From: a virus
Length of the DNA: 38,359 bases
Direction: 5' to 3' (one strand)
IMG/VR virus record: IMGVR_UViG_3300033144_006803
Span: 1 to 38,359 of that record
The notes beneath the pieces are model-generated. The model ran no database searches. It was not told the DNA's origin and saw only the letters and a list, made by a program, of their open reading frames with translations. A program made the translations under genes and the position numbers. Each line of letters begins with the position of its first letter. Within the stretch, counting starts at the first letter, position 1. Shown in pieces: positions 1-8,466 of this stretch.

Positions 1-114
1 GAATTGCAACGCGAGATGACCGCGCACCCCGAGAAGTTTCGGGGCTTTTATGAGGCCGTGCTCGTCGCGGGCGTAGTCGTGCCGACGGTCTTGCCGCGAG
101 GGCAAGAGGCCGAC
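1..114. repeat. Left copy of 114-bp exact terminal direct repeat
   Basis: These bases are identical to 38246-38359. The chaperone reading frame is continuous across the junction, so the two copies are one locus and the unit genome is 38,245 bp. This is most simply the overlap left when a circular or circularly permuted genome is assembled. A true short terminal repeat is less likely, because it would lie inside a coding region far from the terminase genes. Confidence 0.95.
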
Positions 115-273
115 CCCGAAAAGAACGAGGTCAACACGTTCGACTTCGGCCTTGAGGCCGACGCAATTGTCAACGCTATCTTCAACTTCACGCGCGGGGT
201 CGACGAGGCGGGTGACGCTACCTTTCACGAAGGCGGCGACGAAGGCGCGCCGGAAGGAACTGATAATAGTTGA
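1..273 (+). CDS. Tail assembly chaperone, C-terminal part (gene starts at 38051)
   Basis: This is the 3' part of a gene whose start is at 38051. Joined across the ends it encodes about 155 aa. It lies between the tail tube gene and the tape measure gene, where lambda gpG-like chaperones sit. Such proteins coat the tape measure during tail assembly. The joined protein has a compact N-terminal half with a basic start and an acidic, Gly-rich tail ending EGTDNS. The stop at 271-273 is followed by an ORF in another frame with no good start, the usual G/GT frameshift arrangement. The role is assigned mainly from position. Confidence 0.8.
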   Translation, partial: ELQREMTAHPEKFRGFYEAVLVAGVVVPTVLPRGQEADPEKNEVNTFDFGLEADAIVNAIFNFTRGVDEAGDATFHEGGDEGAPEGTDNS

Positions 274-397
274 CAGGCTCGCGAAGAGATACGGCGTCTT
301 GCCGAGCACGGTCGTCACCCTCGGGCTCGCGGAGTTTGAGTTTTGTTACAAGTGTGCCGAGGCCGGTGCCGACCAAGACGGCATTGACTTCGGGTAA
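263..397 (+). CDS. Frameshifted C-terminal extension of the tail assembly chaperone
   Basis: A reading frame shifted by +1 (equivalent to -2) from the chaperone continues past its stop at 271-273 and ends at 397. The peptide from about 272, VDRLAKRYGVLPSTVV and onward, resembles the small helical domain that follows chaperones in other siphophages. There is no ATG or GTG with a usable ribosome binding site near the start of that domain; TTG at 299 would cut it in half. Expression by programmed frameshifting in the last codons of the upstream frame is therefore the best reading. The exact slip site is not identified, so the left boundary is approximate. The tape measure gene follows 15 bp later. 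Confidence 0.6.
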   Translation: MIVDRLAKRYGVLPSTVVTLGLAEFEFCYKCAEAGADQDGIDFG

Positions 398-412
398 ATA
401 GAAAGGCGCGCG

Positions 413-2536
413 ATGATTGGTCGCAACGTCATACAAGTAATAATACAGGGGCACGACCAAGCGAGCCCCGCCTTCGCGAGTGCGGGCGCGGGCGCGAAGA
501 AAGCGGGCGGGCTCTTCTCGCTCGCGGGCGTGGCAATCGCGGGGGCGGCTCTTGCGATTGCATCGGCGACCAAGAAGTCAATCGACGCGGCGAACGCTCT
601 CAATAAAGAGATGGCAAACGTCGGTACGTTGATACCCGAGCAAGCCGGGCGACTTCTCGAACTACGTGACGCGGTGCAGGACTTGAGCGTCAGCACGAAC
701 CGTTCGACTATCGACATCGCGCAGGGCTTGTACATGACAATCTCGGCACTCGGCGACACGGCCGAGTCGATGAAGATACTCGACACCGCCTCGCGCTCGG
801 CGACCGCCGGGCTCGCAACGATACCCGACGCGGTGCGACTCATCACCGGGGTCATGAAGGGGTACAACGACGTGTCGGCGGTAGCGGCCGAACGCGTCGC
901 CGACCTTGCCTTTGAAACGGTGCGCCTCGGTGTTACCACGTTCCCCGAGTTGGCCGACTCAATGGGGCGCGTGATACCTCTCGCGGCGGCAATCGGCGTT
1001 TCACAAGAAGAACTCTTCGCATCGTACGCGACACTCACCGGCGTCACCGGTAACGCGGCAATGGTATCGACGCAAATGTCGAGCATCATGCGCGGGCTCT
1101 TGAAGCCGACCGACGACATGAAACTCGCACTCTACAAACTCGGGCACGCGACGGTCGAGGACATGATTGCAACGCGCGGCCTCAACGGCGGCATGCGCGC
1201 GCTCATCGCGACGACCGACGGCACGAGCAACTCACTCGCGAAACTTTGGGAGAACGCGCGCGGTTATCCGGCTCTCTTCGCGCTCACCCGAGAACAGGCC
1301 GACACGTTCGACTTTAAACTCACCGAAGTGACGAACAGCATGGGCGCGCTCGACCGTGCCTTCGAGGCGCAAACCGAAGGCATCAACAAGCACAAGGTCG
1401 CGCTTGAGAGATGGCAAAAAGCGAGCGGCGTCATGCACGAGACAATCGGCGAGGAACTCGTGCCGGTGCTCGGCGAGATGGCCGAGGTGCTCTTGCCCGT
1501 CGTGGAACTCATGACGAAGTTCGTCAAATTGGCCGCGAAGATTAAAGAAATACGCGAGAAGACCGAGCCTTCAGAGATTATCAACAAGAAGATGCTTGAG
1601 GGGGCGGTGTGGCTTCTCGAAAAATTTAACAAGATGACCGACGTCGCGCCGAAGAAAAAGCCGAGCCTTGACCCCTCGACTCTCGACATGCCGGTCGGTC
1701 AGCAGTTGACCGACGCGACGAACCTCACGGCCGCCGAGAAAGCGTCGCGGGCGGCGAAGCAACACCTCTTCGACCTCAAGCAAGAGAACGCGATGCTCGA
1801 ACAGATAACATTGCAGGCGACGAAGAACGTCGAAGAGCGGCAAAAGTTGCTCAAGATTGAGGCCGACATCGCGGGTTACAACGAGCGGCAAGCCGAAGCG
1901 GTGCTCGCCGCGCGCACGTTCTCGTTCGACATGATTACCGACAAAGAGACAGAGCAACCCCTTGAGCAAAGCGGCACATATAAGGCGATGGAAGACACTC
2001 AAGCGATGCTTGAGTCGATGACGCTCACAAGTGCCGACGCGGCTCACATCATGAGCGACAACTTTGCGATGTTCGCCGACAGCGTCGTCATGGGGTCGGC
2101 CTCGGTCGAAGAGGCGTTCTCGCAGATGATGAAAAGTATATTTTCACAGTTCATTAGCACGGTCATAAAAATGATGGCTTTCAAGGCGTTGTTTAAAATA
2201 TTCGGCGGGCCTCTCGGCGGGTTGGTTCCGATGAACGAGGGCGGCGAAGTCATCGGTGCGGCGAACGGGCTCGAAGTCATCGGCGGCACACCCGGCCGCG
2301 ACTCGGTGCCCGCGCTCATCGGCGGCGGCGAGGCGGTCGTGCCTTCGCCTCTTATGTCTCGTATGCGAAACTTTCTTGACCGTGCCGACGCGGGTTTTGC
2401 CGGGGGCGGCGGCGGGTCGGTAAACTTGTTCACTCTCTTCTCGACGGGCACCGAGGTCGAGCGCGTCGTCATCGGCGACTACCTCGCGCGCATCGGCGAG
2501 GGGTACGCGCCCGACGTTATCGAAGGGACTTTATAA
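413..2536 (+). CDS. Tail tape measure protein
   Basis: The 707-aa protein sets tail length and is carried inside the tail tube. The N-terminus has a hydrophobic Ala/Gly-rich stretch (about residues 28-55). Residues about 60-300 match the TIGR01760-type tape measure core: repeated short helices, a TLIPEQAGRLLELRDAVQDL stretch, and later SMGRVIPLAAAIGVSQEEL. A second hydrophobic helix lies near residue 580, and the end is Gly-rich (GGTPGRDSVPALIGGGEAVV), as is common in this family. It is the longest tail gene and follows the chaperone. The start at 413 has AAAGG upstream. The modest length suggests a tail of roughly 100 nm, which is inference. Confidence 0.92.
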   Translation: MIGRNVIQVIIQGHDQASPAFASAGAGAKKAGGLFSLAGVAIAGAALAIASATKKSIDAANALNKEMANVGTLIPEQAGRLLELRDAVQDLSVSTNRSTIDIAQGLYMTISALGDTAESMKILDTASRSATAGLATIPDAVRLITGVMKGYNDVSAVAAERVADLAFETVRLGVTTFPELADSMGRVIPLAAAIGVSQEELFASYATLTGVTGNAAMVSTQMSSIMRGLLKPTDDMKLALYKLGHATVEDMIATRGLNGGMRALIATTDGTSNSLAKLWENARGYPALFALTREQADTFDFKLTEVTNSMGALDRAFEAQTEGINKHKVALERWQKASGVMHETIGEELVPVLGEMAEVLLPVVELMTKFVKLAAKIKEIREKTEPSEIINKKMLEGAVWLLEKFNKMTDVAPKKKPSLDPSTLDMPVGQQLTDATNLTAAEKASRAAKQHLFDLKQENAMLEQITLQATKNVEERQKLLKIEADIAGYNERQAEAVLAARTFSFDMITDKETEQPLEQSGTYKAMEDTQAMLESMTLTSADAAHIMSDNFAMFADSVVMGSASVEEAFSQMMKSIFSQFISTVIKMMAFKALFKIFGGPLGGLVPMNEGGEVIGAANGLEVIGGTPGRDSVPALIGGGEAVVPSPLMSRMRNFLDRADAGFAGGGGGSVNLFTLFSTGTEVERVVIGDYLARIGEGYAPDVIEGTL

Positions 2537-2537
2537 G

Positions 2538-4076
2538 ATGGAAAAACTATTGCTCACGACCGCGTACGACGGCATCGGCTTGTCGCCCTTTGTGTCCCTC
2601 GACCTCGCCGACTACGCCGAGCCACAACGGGCGGGCGACAACAACTTCGACGCACGCACGACGACACCGAGCGGCAAGGCGACGACGTACGCGCGAGCGA
2701 GACGCGTCAATATTCCCGTGCTTATCGACAGCATGCCCGCGAGTGACGTCGCGATACTCGAAGACATGAAGCGGCGACGCATGTCGGTCGCGCTCTTGCC
2801 CGACTACGGCGAGCACACCGAGTTTGCCTCACCGGGCGAGCGTGACGCCGACCCGCTCATCGGCGAGGCGACCTTCGGGCGCGCCTCGGCCGCGACGTAC
2901 GTCGGTGACGACGGCAAGATATACGAGGCAAACACGAACGCCCCGCGCTTCGAGAGTTGCGGGGTCGGCAAGGGCATCTTGCTCGAAGAGGCGCGAACGA
3001 ATTACCTCTTCCCCTCGCACCCGGCGAGCGGCGCGACGGTCTGGTTGTCGTTCGCGGGCACGCCGGGCGTCATGTTCGACCCGAACATGCCCTCGAACGT
3101 CGACGGCGAAGACGGTGTCACTCGCGTGCGTATGGCACAAAGCGACATCATCTCGATGACGACGACGGGGCTCACGACGACGAGCCCGTACTCAATCACT
3201 TTTTGGGCGAAGGGTCGCGGCTCGTTCGTGACGACGCTCTCGGGTTTTACCGATGGCGAGTCTCTCACCGAGAGCCTCTCGATGACGTGGACAAGGTACA
3301 CGATACGCAACGCCGTCGCGTCAATCGTTGCGCCCTCGGTGTTGATAATTGCGAGCGAAGACGACACGATGATATACATCTCGGCGACTCAAGTCGAAGA
3401 GGGCAAATACGCGACGTCATACATACCGACGACGACCGGCACCGCAACAAGGGCAATTGACGAGTACGCCGCGACGGCGCTCGGGGCGATGAACGCGCAA
3501 GAGGGTAGCGTGTCAATGTTCGTGCGCTTGCCCGAGCGCGACGACGACGACTCGCCGGTGCGTATGCTTTGGAAGTTGACCGGCAACTTTCACGGCAAGA
3601 TTGCCGACGACGGCGACATCGTCTTTGTGTACTCGGGCGCGCCGGGGTACGTCTCCGTCGTGCCGACGGGCGCGGCCGGTGACGTCGTGCATCTCGCGTT
3701 CGTCTGGAAAGACGACTATATTGCAATAATCGAAGACGGGGTCGTGCTTGGCTTCGCGACGACGAACGCGCGCTCGATTGACAACACGGCGGCGGCGCTG
3801 TATTTTTACAGCACGACGATGGCGCCGAACACGGTGCTCGGGAATATACGACTCGACGCGGAGTTCATCGAGTGGCGCACGAGCGAGAGCGGCAACGAGT
3901 ACGACAAATTCAACGACCCCGCCTTGCTCTCGTTGTACAAGACGACGCAAGGGCGGCGGTTCGAGATTACCGACGACAACCTCTCGTCGCGCCGGGGCAA
4001 TCCGGCGTATTACGTCGGCGGGTTCAAACTCGCCGAGGTCGATAGCGACGAGAATCACGTCATGACGGGGGCGTAA
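2538..4076 (+). CDS. Distal tail / receptor-binding protein with LamG-like fold
   Basis: This 512-aa protein starts 1 bp after the tape measure stop, the place of distal tail proteins. Residues about 1-95 look like a short adaptor domain. The segment GKGILLEEARTNYLF (about residue 150) is a hallmark of phage head-spike or tail-fibre proteins with concanavalin/LamG or carbohydrate-binding modules. It is followed by a beta-rich region with SITFWAKGRG and SYIPTTTGTATRA, then a second LamG-like beta domain (about 320-470). Such proteins usually bind a host surface glycan. No catalytic motif was seen. The division into adaptor and binding domains is inferred. Confidence 0.7.
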   Translation: MEKLLLTTAYDGIGLSPFVSLDLADYAEPQRAGDNNFDARTTTPSGKATTYARARRVNIPVLIDSMPASDVAILEDMKRRRMSVALLPDYGEHTEFASPGERDADPLIGEATFGRASAATYVGDDGKIYEANTNAPRFESCGVGKGILLEEARTNYLFPSHPASGATVWLSFAGTPGVMFDPNMPSNVDGEDGVTRVRMAQSDIISMTTTGLTTTSPYSITFWAKGRGSFVTTLSGFTDGESLTESLSMTWTRYTIRNAVASIVAPSVLIIASEDDTMIYISATQVEEGKYATSYIPTTTGTATRAIDEYAATALGAMNAQEGSVSMFVRLPERDDDDSPVRMLWKLTGNFHGKIADDGDIVFVYSGAPGYVSVVPTGAAGDVVHLAFVWKDDYIAIIEDGVVLGFATTNARSIDNTAAALYFYSTTMAPNTVLGNIRLDAEFIEWRTSESGNEYDKFNDPALLSLYKTTQGRRFEITDDNLSSRRGNPAYYVGGFKLAEVDSDENHVMTGA

Positions 4077-4078
4077 CA

Positions 4079-4633
4079 ATGGCGACCCTTTGGAGTACCG
4101 AAGCGAAGGCCGCGCTCAAGGCGGGGTGCCGGGTCAAGACGTCGGTGTATATCGACGTCGAGACAGGCACGACCCCGGCGTACGGCGCGAACATCATCGA
4201 CGTCACCGACTACGCCGTACGCATTGGCGCGATAGTGCGCTCGTCGTCGGTCGTGTCGAAGAACTGGAAAGTGCCGCCGGTCGTCATCACGGTCGACAAT
4301 TCGAGCGGGTACTTCATGACGAACTTCGTCGAACTCGCCGACGGCGGCACGGCGCACGGCTCGGTTGAAAACGTCTTTACCGAGAGGCCGAGCGGCGAGG
4401 CGAACCCCGAGGATTGCATACTCACGGTTGAGTTGACGGTCACGCTCGCCGACGGCACCGAAGAGACGCGGGAGATACACCGGGGGCTCATTGAGAAAAT
4501 CTCTTTCGCTATCACGAAGGGCGGCATCACCGCCGAGTTGACCTCGCAAGATTTTATCGTCGCGAAACTCAAGGCCGTACTCGACACTCTCGTCGACGGC
4601 ACGAGCGACACCTATACGATGCCCGAGGAGTAA
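4079..4633 (+). CDS. Tail tip / baseplate protein, uncharacterised
   Basis: The 184-aa protein is beta-rich with no signal or membrane segment. It lies between the LamG-type tail protein and the next tail protein, spaced by only 2 and 4 bp, so it is almost certainly a tail-tip component. Features include an N-terminal helix (WSTEAKAALKAG) followed by repeated strands such as RVKTSVYIDVETG and ILTVELTVTLADGTEETREI. I recognise no named family; the assignment rests on gene order and strand-rich composition. Confidence 0.6.
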   Translation: MATLWSTEAKAALKAGCRVKTSVYIDVETGTTPAYGANIIDVTDYAVRIGAIVRSSSVVSKNWKVPPVVITVDNSSGYFMTNFVELADGGTAHGSVENVFTERPSGEANPEDCILTVELTVTLADGTEETREIHRGLIEKISFAITKGGITAELTSQDFIVAKLKAVLDTLVDGTSDTYTMPEE

Positions 4634-4637
4634 AAAA

Positions 4638-5723
4638 ATGGCACTTCCCGAGACAGACCCGTACGCCGACACCGCGCCGAACATAACGACGTCGACGGGT
4701 TGGGGGCATAATTGGCCGAACCTCGAAGGCACGAACTTCTCGGCGCACGTACGAGCGAAGCACGTCGCCTTCGGCGTCGACATGCCCGTCATCGAGGCGG
4801 TCGAGGTGCGAAAAATTGACGGCTCGGCGGCGTCGTTCTTGCACGGGCACACCGAACTCGGCTTGCGCTTTCCGTACAACGACGTCGAGATAGCCGAGGG
4901 TGACGAGATAACAGTGTACAACCCGATGCAATTCACGCGACAGAACCCCGCGCACATTGTACAGTCGACCGCGTTCTACGGGTGCGGCGTCGAAGAGGCA
5001 CACATCGACACGGCGGCCGTCGACGAGGTCGCGACCGAACTCTCGACCGACTACCCGCGCACCGTCGCGTTGTTCAAGTCTTCGTGCCTTGAGATATTGA
5101 CGAAGATGCTCGAAGAGACGGGCGTCATGTTTATGTATATCGACGGGCAAGCGCGCCTCTCGGTCGGCTTGACCGACTTGCAACCCGACGGGAGTGACCC
5201 GGCATATTGGAACGGCACGAGTGACCCCGACTTTCAACTCGAAGACGGCGAGTTCACGGTGCTCTCGTACGGGCGCGTCGTGACCGGGCGCAAGGTGCCC
5301 GGCTTGATACGGTACGGATACGAGGGATACTTGAAATATTTTGACATCGGCGAAGTTGCCGACCGCGCCTTTCCCGCGTACAACGAAGAGTGGGAAGAGC
5401 CGAGCGGCGGGGCTGATTGGGGCATACCCGACTCGATGAGACTCGGCAACAATTATGACGCCCTTCACGTCGACGACGGCCGAGACGACCGAGGCACGTA
5501 TGCGGTGATGAGCGACTTCGTGATGCTCAAGATACGACTCGGCGGGCAAGGGGTGTACATGGACATCGGCAACTCGATACGGCCGTTGTCGCCGGGGCTC
5601 AACCTCACCGGGCTCGACGGTCAAGATATTTTCATAATCCACGAGCACGCGTTCGACCCGATGACTTTCGTGACGACGATGACCTTGCTCAAAAAAGCGA
5701 CATGGACAACATGGCCGATTTAA
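4638..5723 (+). CDS. Tail tip / baseplate hub-like protein, uncharacterised
   Basis: The 361-aa protein is the last gene of the tail block before lysis. It alternates strands with Asp/Thr-rich loops and contains a helix with two Cys (residues about 115 and 150). The middle (KSSCLEILTKMLEETGVMFMYIDGQARLSVGL) resembles the beta-alpha-beta pattern of tail hub domains, in which a field operator-like region precedes a strand pair. This is weak similarity by eye. It likely forms the tail tip with the two preceding genes. No endopeptidase or lysozyme motif was found. Confidence 0.55.
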   Translation: MALPETDPYADTAPNITTSTGWGHNWPNLEGTNFSAHVRAKHVAFGVDMPVIEAVEVRKIDGSAASFLHGHTELGLRFPYNDVEIAEGDEITVYNPMQFTRQNPAHIVQSTAFYGCGVEEAHIDTAAVDEVATELSTDYPRTVALFKSSCLEILTKMLEETGVMFMYIDGQARLSVGLTDLQPDGSDPAYWNGTSDPDFQLEDGEFTVLSYGRVVTGRKVPGLIRYGYEGYLKYFDIGEVADRAFPAYNEEWEEPSGGADWGIPDSMRLGNNYDALHVDDGRDDRGTYAVMSDFVMLKIRLGGQGVYMDIGNSIRPLSPGLNLTGLDGQDIFIIHEHAFDPMTFVTTMTLLKKATWTTWPI

Positions 5724-5786
5724 TTCTTCGCGCGTGCAACGGTGTCTTGCTCGCGCTCGTATACTAGGGGAGAAAGGGGCTTTCCA

Positions 5787-6161
5787 GTGAGGGAGTTTTT
5801 TATGCAATATTGGGGGCTTATGCTCACGCAAGGGGTGACCGTCGGCGGGTTGCTCGTCGTGTTGTCGCGTTGGAGTGCGCGCCTTGAGAAAGACCTCGAA
5901 CGCAACGCCGAGGAAATAATGAAACGCATGACGCGAGAAGAGTGCGCGAAGGTGCATGCAAAGTGTGACCGGCATCTCGACGACAAGTTCGTCGAACTCT
6001 CGAAAGAGAACAGCGACAAGTTCGGCAAATTATGGCAAGCGTACACCGAACTCGCGGGCGAGTTTAAAGAGACGCGCGGCGAGTTGACGAAGGCCGTGTC
6101 GTTGCTCGAAGACGGGCTCAAAGAGATGCGCCGGGCGAACGGTAACACGAGGGGCAACTAG
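5787..6161 (+). CDS. Small membrane protein with coiled coil, lysis-associated
   Basis: The protein is 124 aa if started at GTG 5787, which is preceded by AAAGGGG at good spacing; ATG 5802 is an alternative. It has one N-terminal hydrophobic helix (MQYWGLMLTQGVTVGGLLVVL) and then a long charged helix with heptad-like pattern to the end, and two Cys in EECAKVHAKCDRH. It overlaps the amidase gene by one base. This one-helix-plus-coiled-coil architecture occurs in phage holin-accessory, spanin-like and XhlA-type haemolysin proteins. A lysis role is inferred from position and topology. Confidence 0.6.
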   Translation: MREFFMQYWGLMLTQGVTVGGLLVVLSRWSARLEKDLERNAEEIMKRMTREECAKVHAKCDRHLDDKFVELSKENSDKFGKLWQAYTELAGEFKETRGELTKAVSLLEDGLKEMRRANGNTRGN

Positions 6162-6736
6162 TGAGTCGGCCGACGGCCGCGCTCATCGTCGGGCATTACG
6201 GTCGCGGCACCGGGGCGACGTACCCGCCGCACGCCCTCGCGACCGGCGCGGTCATCAAAGACGAGGTCGCGCTCGCGAACCGCGACGCGGTCAACGTCTT
6301 CGGCGAACTCGCGCGCGACAACCTCGTCACGCCGCTCATTTTTTCAATCGACCGGCACGTTCCGGTCTGGAAGTACGTGCACCTCACGACGTCGATACAA
6401 CTCGACATCAAGTTGCGTTGGATTGAAGACGTCAAGCCCGACGTCGTCGTTGAGTTCCATTACAACTCTTTCAGTGACGAGAGCGTCGAGGGCAACGAAG
6501 TCGTCGCCGCCGGGCTCACCCCGTTCGCCGGGGTGATGGCGCACGCGCTTCACGCGCTACCGAACAAGTCGCGAGCGACGAAGGTCAAGAGGCTCAAGAT
6601 ATTCAGGGCGACCCCGCCGACGGTCATCGTTGAGCCCGCGTTCCTCGCCGAGAAGAGAGTCGAGTCGATACGGTTCGCCGCAATGGTCGCGGTGGCCGTC
6701 AAGCACGGGGTATATAAGTACCTCGGGAAAGGGTGA
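6161..6736 (+). CDS. Endolysin, N-acetylmuramoyl-L-alanine amidase (Amidase_3-like)
   Basis: The 191-aa protein shows the layout of zinc amidases that cleave the bond between N-acetylmuramic acid and L-alanine in peptidoglycan. An N-terminal IVGHYGRGTGA gives zinc ligand H12, E35 is a plausible second ligand, EFHYNSF gives H100, and TVIVEPAFL gives the catalytic E158. The motif order and spacing fit Amidase_3, and the length fits a catalytic domain with no separate wall-binding domain. Translation starts at GTG 6161, overlapping the upstream stop. No signal peptide is seen, so release probably depends on a holin, perhaps the flanking membrane proteins. Confidence 0.85.
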   Translation: MSRPTAALIVGHYGRGTGATYPPHALATGAVIKDEVALANRDAVNVFGELARDNLVTPLIFSIDRHVPVWKYVHLTTSIQLDIKLRWIEDVKPDVVVEFHYNSFSDESVEGNEVVAAGLTPFAGVMAHALHALPNKSRATKVKRLKIFRATPPTVIVEPAFLAEKRVESIRFAAMVAVAVKHGVYKYLGKG

Positions 6737-6739
6737 CAG

Positions 6740-7195
6740 ATGACGCCGCTCGAAGAACTCAATGCGAAGGCGGTCGCCGAAGAGATAGCACGGCGAGCGA
6801 TTGAACTCATCGAGAACGACGACGACTTCGAGACGAACGTCGAAGACCTCGCGAACGATTACAAAGAGAAAGTCGAGAGGTCGGCCGGGGTACTTGCCCG
6901 GCTCTTGAGTGACAAGCCCTCGAAGGGTGACATCTTCAAGCGGTCACTCGCTCGCGGCATCGCGGTCGCTCTTCCGGTCGCGACCGGTGTCGGTGTCATG
7001 CTCTTGACCGGGAACGCAACGCTCGGCACGGCGGCGGCCGGTATAGTCGTCGGTGCCGAGACGGCGGCGAAGGTACGCCGCGAAGTCGCGAAGACAAGAG
7101 GCGAGGCGTCGCCAAGTTGGGCGAACGTCGCCGGAAGACTTGCGTCGATTGTCTTCGACATTATCAAACTACTCACACGAAAGGGTACACAATGA
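6740..7195 (+). CDS. Membrane protein, holin candidate
   Basis: The 151-aa protein has a charged helical N-terminal half (residues 1-70). It is followed by a hydrophobic Ala/Gly-rich stretch (about 76-112, ALPVATGVGVMLLTGNATLG and on) that could make two transmembrane helices, then a basic region and a final amphipathic helix. It begins 3 bp after the amidase. The hydrophobic hairpin and the lysis context make it a reasonable holin candidate, but there is no family signature I can name. Confidence 0.5.
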   Translation: MTPLEELNAKAVAEEIARRAIELIENDDDFETNVEDLANDYKEKVERSAGVLARLLSDKPSKGDIFKRSLARGIAVALPVATGVGVMLLTGNATLGTAAAGIVVGAETAAKVRREVAKTRGEASPSWANVAGRLASIVFDIIKLLTRKGTQ

Positions 7196-7512
7196 ACACC
7201 GCCGAAAGAGTCATCGCTTCGATTGACGAAGCCGATGACGTGACCGAACTCATCACGAACGAAGTCGACAACGCCCTCGAAGTCGGCGAGTTTCTCGCCG
7301 AGGGTGCCGAGGCGGGCATGTCCCTCTTCGGCCTTCAGAAAGATTTGACCCGCGAAGACTACACCGAAGCCGGTGTCTTCATCGGGCTCGGGCAGGCGAC
7401 GAAGGCACTCACGAATAAACTCGTGTTCGAGGACGGGTCGCGCATCGCGGTCACGTACTCGGCCGTCGAGCCCCCGCCGGTCGACGACGAAGGCGACACG
7501 CCGCCCGAGTAA
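7192..7512 (+). CDS. Small acidic protein, last gene of the late operon
   Basis: The 106-aa product is strongly acidic (IDEADDVTELITNEVDNALEVGEF) with a proline/acid-rich tail (PPPVDDEGDTPPE). It has no membrane segment. ATG 7192 overlaps the upstream TGA and has AAAGGG in front. It is followed 38 bp later by the strong terminator, so it closes the late transcript. Function unknown. Confidence 0.7.
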   Translation: MNTAERVIASIDEADDVTELITNEVDNALEVGEFLAEGAEAGMSLFGLQKDLTREDYTEAGVFIGLGQATKALTNKLVFEDGSRIAVTYSAVEPPPVDDEGDTPPE

Positions 7513-7549
7513 CACGCATCACTCGCCTCGCGCTTCTCGCGCGACAGTC

Positions 7550-7593
7550 GCCCCCCTCTCGGGACTTCCGGCTTGAGAGGGGGGCATTTTATT
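7550..7593 (+). terminator. Rho-independent terminator ending the late operon
   Basis: An 11-bp perfect stem (GCCCCCCTCTC at 7550-7560 with GAGAGGGGGGC at 7575-7585) closes a 14-nt loop and is followed by ATTTTATT. This is the best terminator in the window. It separates the lysis genes from the first early promoter. Confidence 0.9.
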
Positions 7594-7675
7594 GCCCGAG
7601 AGCAAAAGGCCGGCGCTTGCAACCCCTTCCCTCTATTGGCTTTCCCGACTAAATAACTTTTCTTTGTTTTACCTC

Positions 7676-7704
7676 TTGACATCATGATGCCATGAGAGTA
7701 TACT
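7676..7704 (+). promoter_or_regulatory. Early promoter P1 with operator-like spacer
   Basis: TTGACA at 7676-7681 and TATACT at 7699-7704 are separated by 17 bp, a consensus sigma70 promoter, with an AT-rich tract upstream (7650-7672). The spacer carries TCATGATGCCATGA (7682-7695), a variant of the perfect dyad found in P2 and P3 with both arms kept. A protein bound there would block RNA polymerase. Confidence 0.9.
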
Positions 7705-7726
7705 ATGTATAGAAGTTAAGAGAGAC

Positions 7727-7736
7727 GCCGGGAGGC
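7727..7736 (+). promoter_or_regulatory. P1 leader hairpin with GGGA loop
   Basis: GCC-GGGA-GGC lies about 16 nt from the predicted transcript start, 22 nt before the start codon of the first early gene. Equivalent hairpins sit in the P2, P3 and P4 leaders. On its own it is weak; its support is the recurrence at all four promoters. Confidence 0.55.
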
Positions 7737-7758
7737 AACGAACCGAAAGGGGTACGAG

Positions 7759-8115
7759 ATGAACGACGAGAAGAGAATCACCGAAGAGAAGAAAGCCGAA
7801 ACGATGAGGTTCGCGAATCACCTCGGGCACACCGACGTCAACCCGTTCGAGATAGTGCGACGCGTCTCGGCGAAGACGCTCGACATCAAGCCGATGACCG
7901 CCGTGAAAGACCCGAACTTCAAGCCCGAGTTTGTGCCCGGCGGCTTCGCGGCAGTCTGCACAAATCAGTACCGGCAAGAGTGGCTCATCACGTCGAACGA
8001 AGACGCGCCGGTCAAACGTATCAGACTTCACAAAGACGGTTGGTTCAAGGGCGCGCACGGCGAGCGGTATCGCATCGCCGAGCACCCGGTCAAGTTTTAC
8101 GACTACAACTTTTAA
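7759..8115 (+). CDS. Conserved-type small early phage protein, unknown function
   Basis: The 118-aa protein is the first gene after promoter P1. It has a charged N-terminal helix and a C-terminal strand-rich part with YRQEWLITS, RIRLHKDGWFKGAHGERY and the end KFYDYNF. I have the impression that this C-terminal pattern recurs in small proteins of unrelated environmental phages, but I cannot name a family. No membrane segment, Cys cluster or catalytic motif. The start has AAAGGGG 8 nt upstream. First position suggests a role soon after infection, which is inference. Confidence 0.75.
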   Translation: MNDEKRITEEKKAETMRFANHLGHTDVNPFEIVRRVSAKTLDIKPMTAVKDPNFKPEFVPGGFAAVCTNQYRQEWLITSNEDAPVKRIRLHKDGWFKGAHGERYRIAEHPVKFYDYNF

Positions 8116-8131
8116 GAGAGCACGAAAACAA

Positions 8132-8151
8132 GGGGCGGCACTCGCCGCCCC
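8132..8151 (+). other. Intercistronic hairpin before the 8167 gene
   Basis: Perfect 8-bp stem GGGGCGGC / GCCGCCCC with a 4-nt loop (ACTC), directly before the ribosome binding site GAAAGGGGTCG. There is no T-tract, so it is unlikely to terminate transcription; it may set mRNA end stability or separate translation units. Confidence 0.7.
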
Positions 8152-8166
8152 GAAAGGGGTCGAATA

Positions 8167-8466
8167 ATGATACAGGTTAAAGGCATCAAGTTGAGGCTCG
8201 AAGACTTCGCGAAGTACACCGAGGCCGTCGCGCAACTCGTCGACGCCGGTGTCGAGCACACCGCGACCGACACCCCGGCCGAGCGTGCCGTCATCGTCGT
8301 CGACGACAAGCGGCTCGCGTATCACGCCGTCGGTCGCGCGATGTTCCCCGGCACTCGCAAGCCGACGATGTGCGTCACGCTCAAGGTCGAGTTCAAGGGC
8401 GTCACGTTCCCGAAGTTTATTTTCCTTTACGGCGTCGCGGGCGTCGAGTACGAGGGGGTCAAGTAA
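8167..8466 (+). CDS. Hypothetical early protein, 99 aa
   Basis: A small soluble protein with a short N-terminal helix (LRLEDFAKYTEAVAQLVDAG) and a strand-rich C-terminus (VTLKVEFKGVTFPKFIFLYGV). No family recognised. The start is set by GAAAGGGGTCG directly upstream. The stop overlaps the next ATG, so the five genes up to 9548 form one tightly packed unit. Confidence 0.7.
   Translation: MIQVKGIKLRLEDFAKYTEAVAQLVDAGVEHTATDTPAERAVIVVDDKRLAYHAVGRAMFPGTRKPTMCVTLKVEFKGVTFPKFIFLYGVAGVEYEGVK

Noticed and set aside
4569-5975. Reverse-strand ORF of 468 codons opposite tail genes
   Set aside because: Spans several + strand genes, His/Arg-rich low-complexity translation, no start signal.
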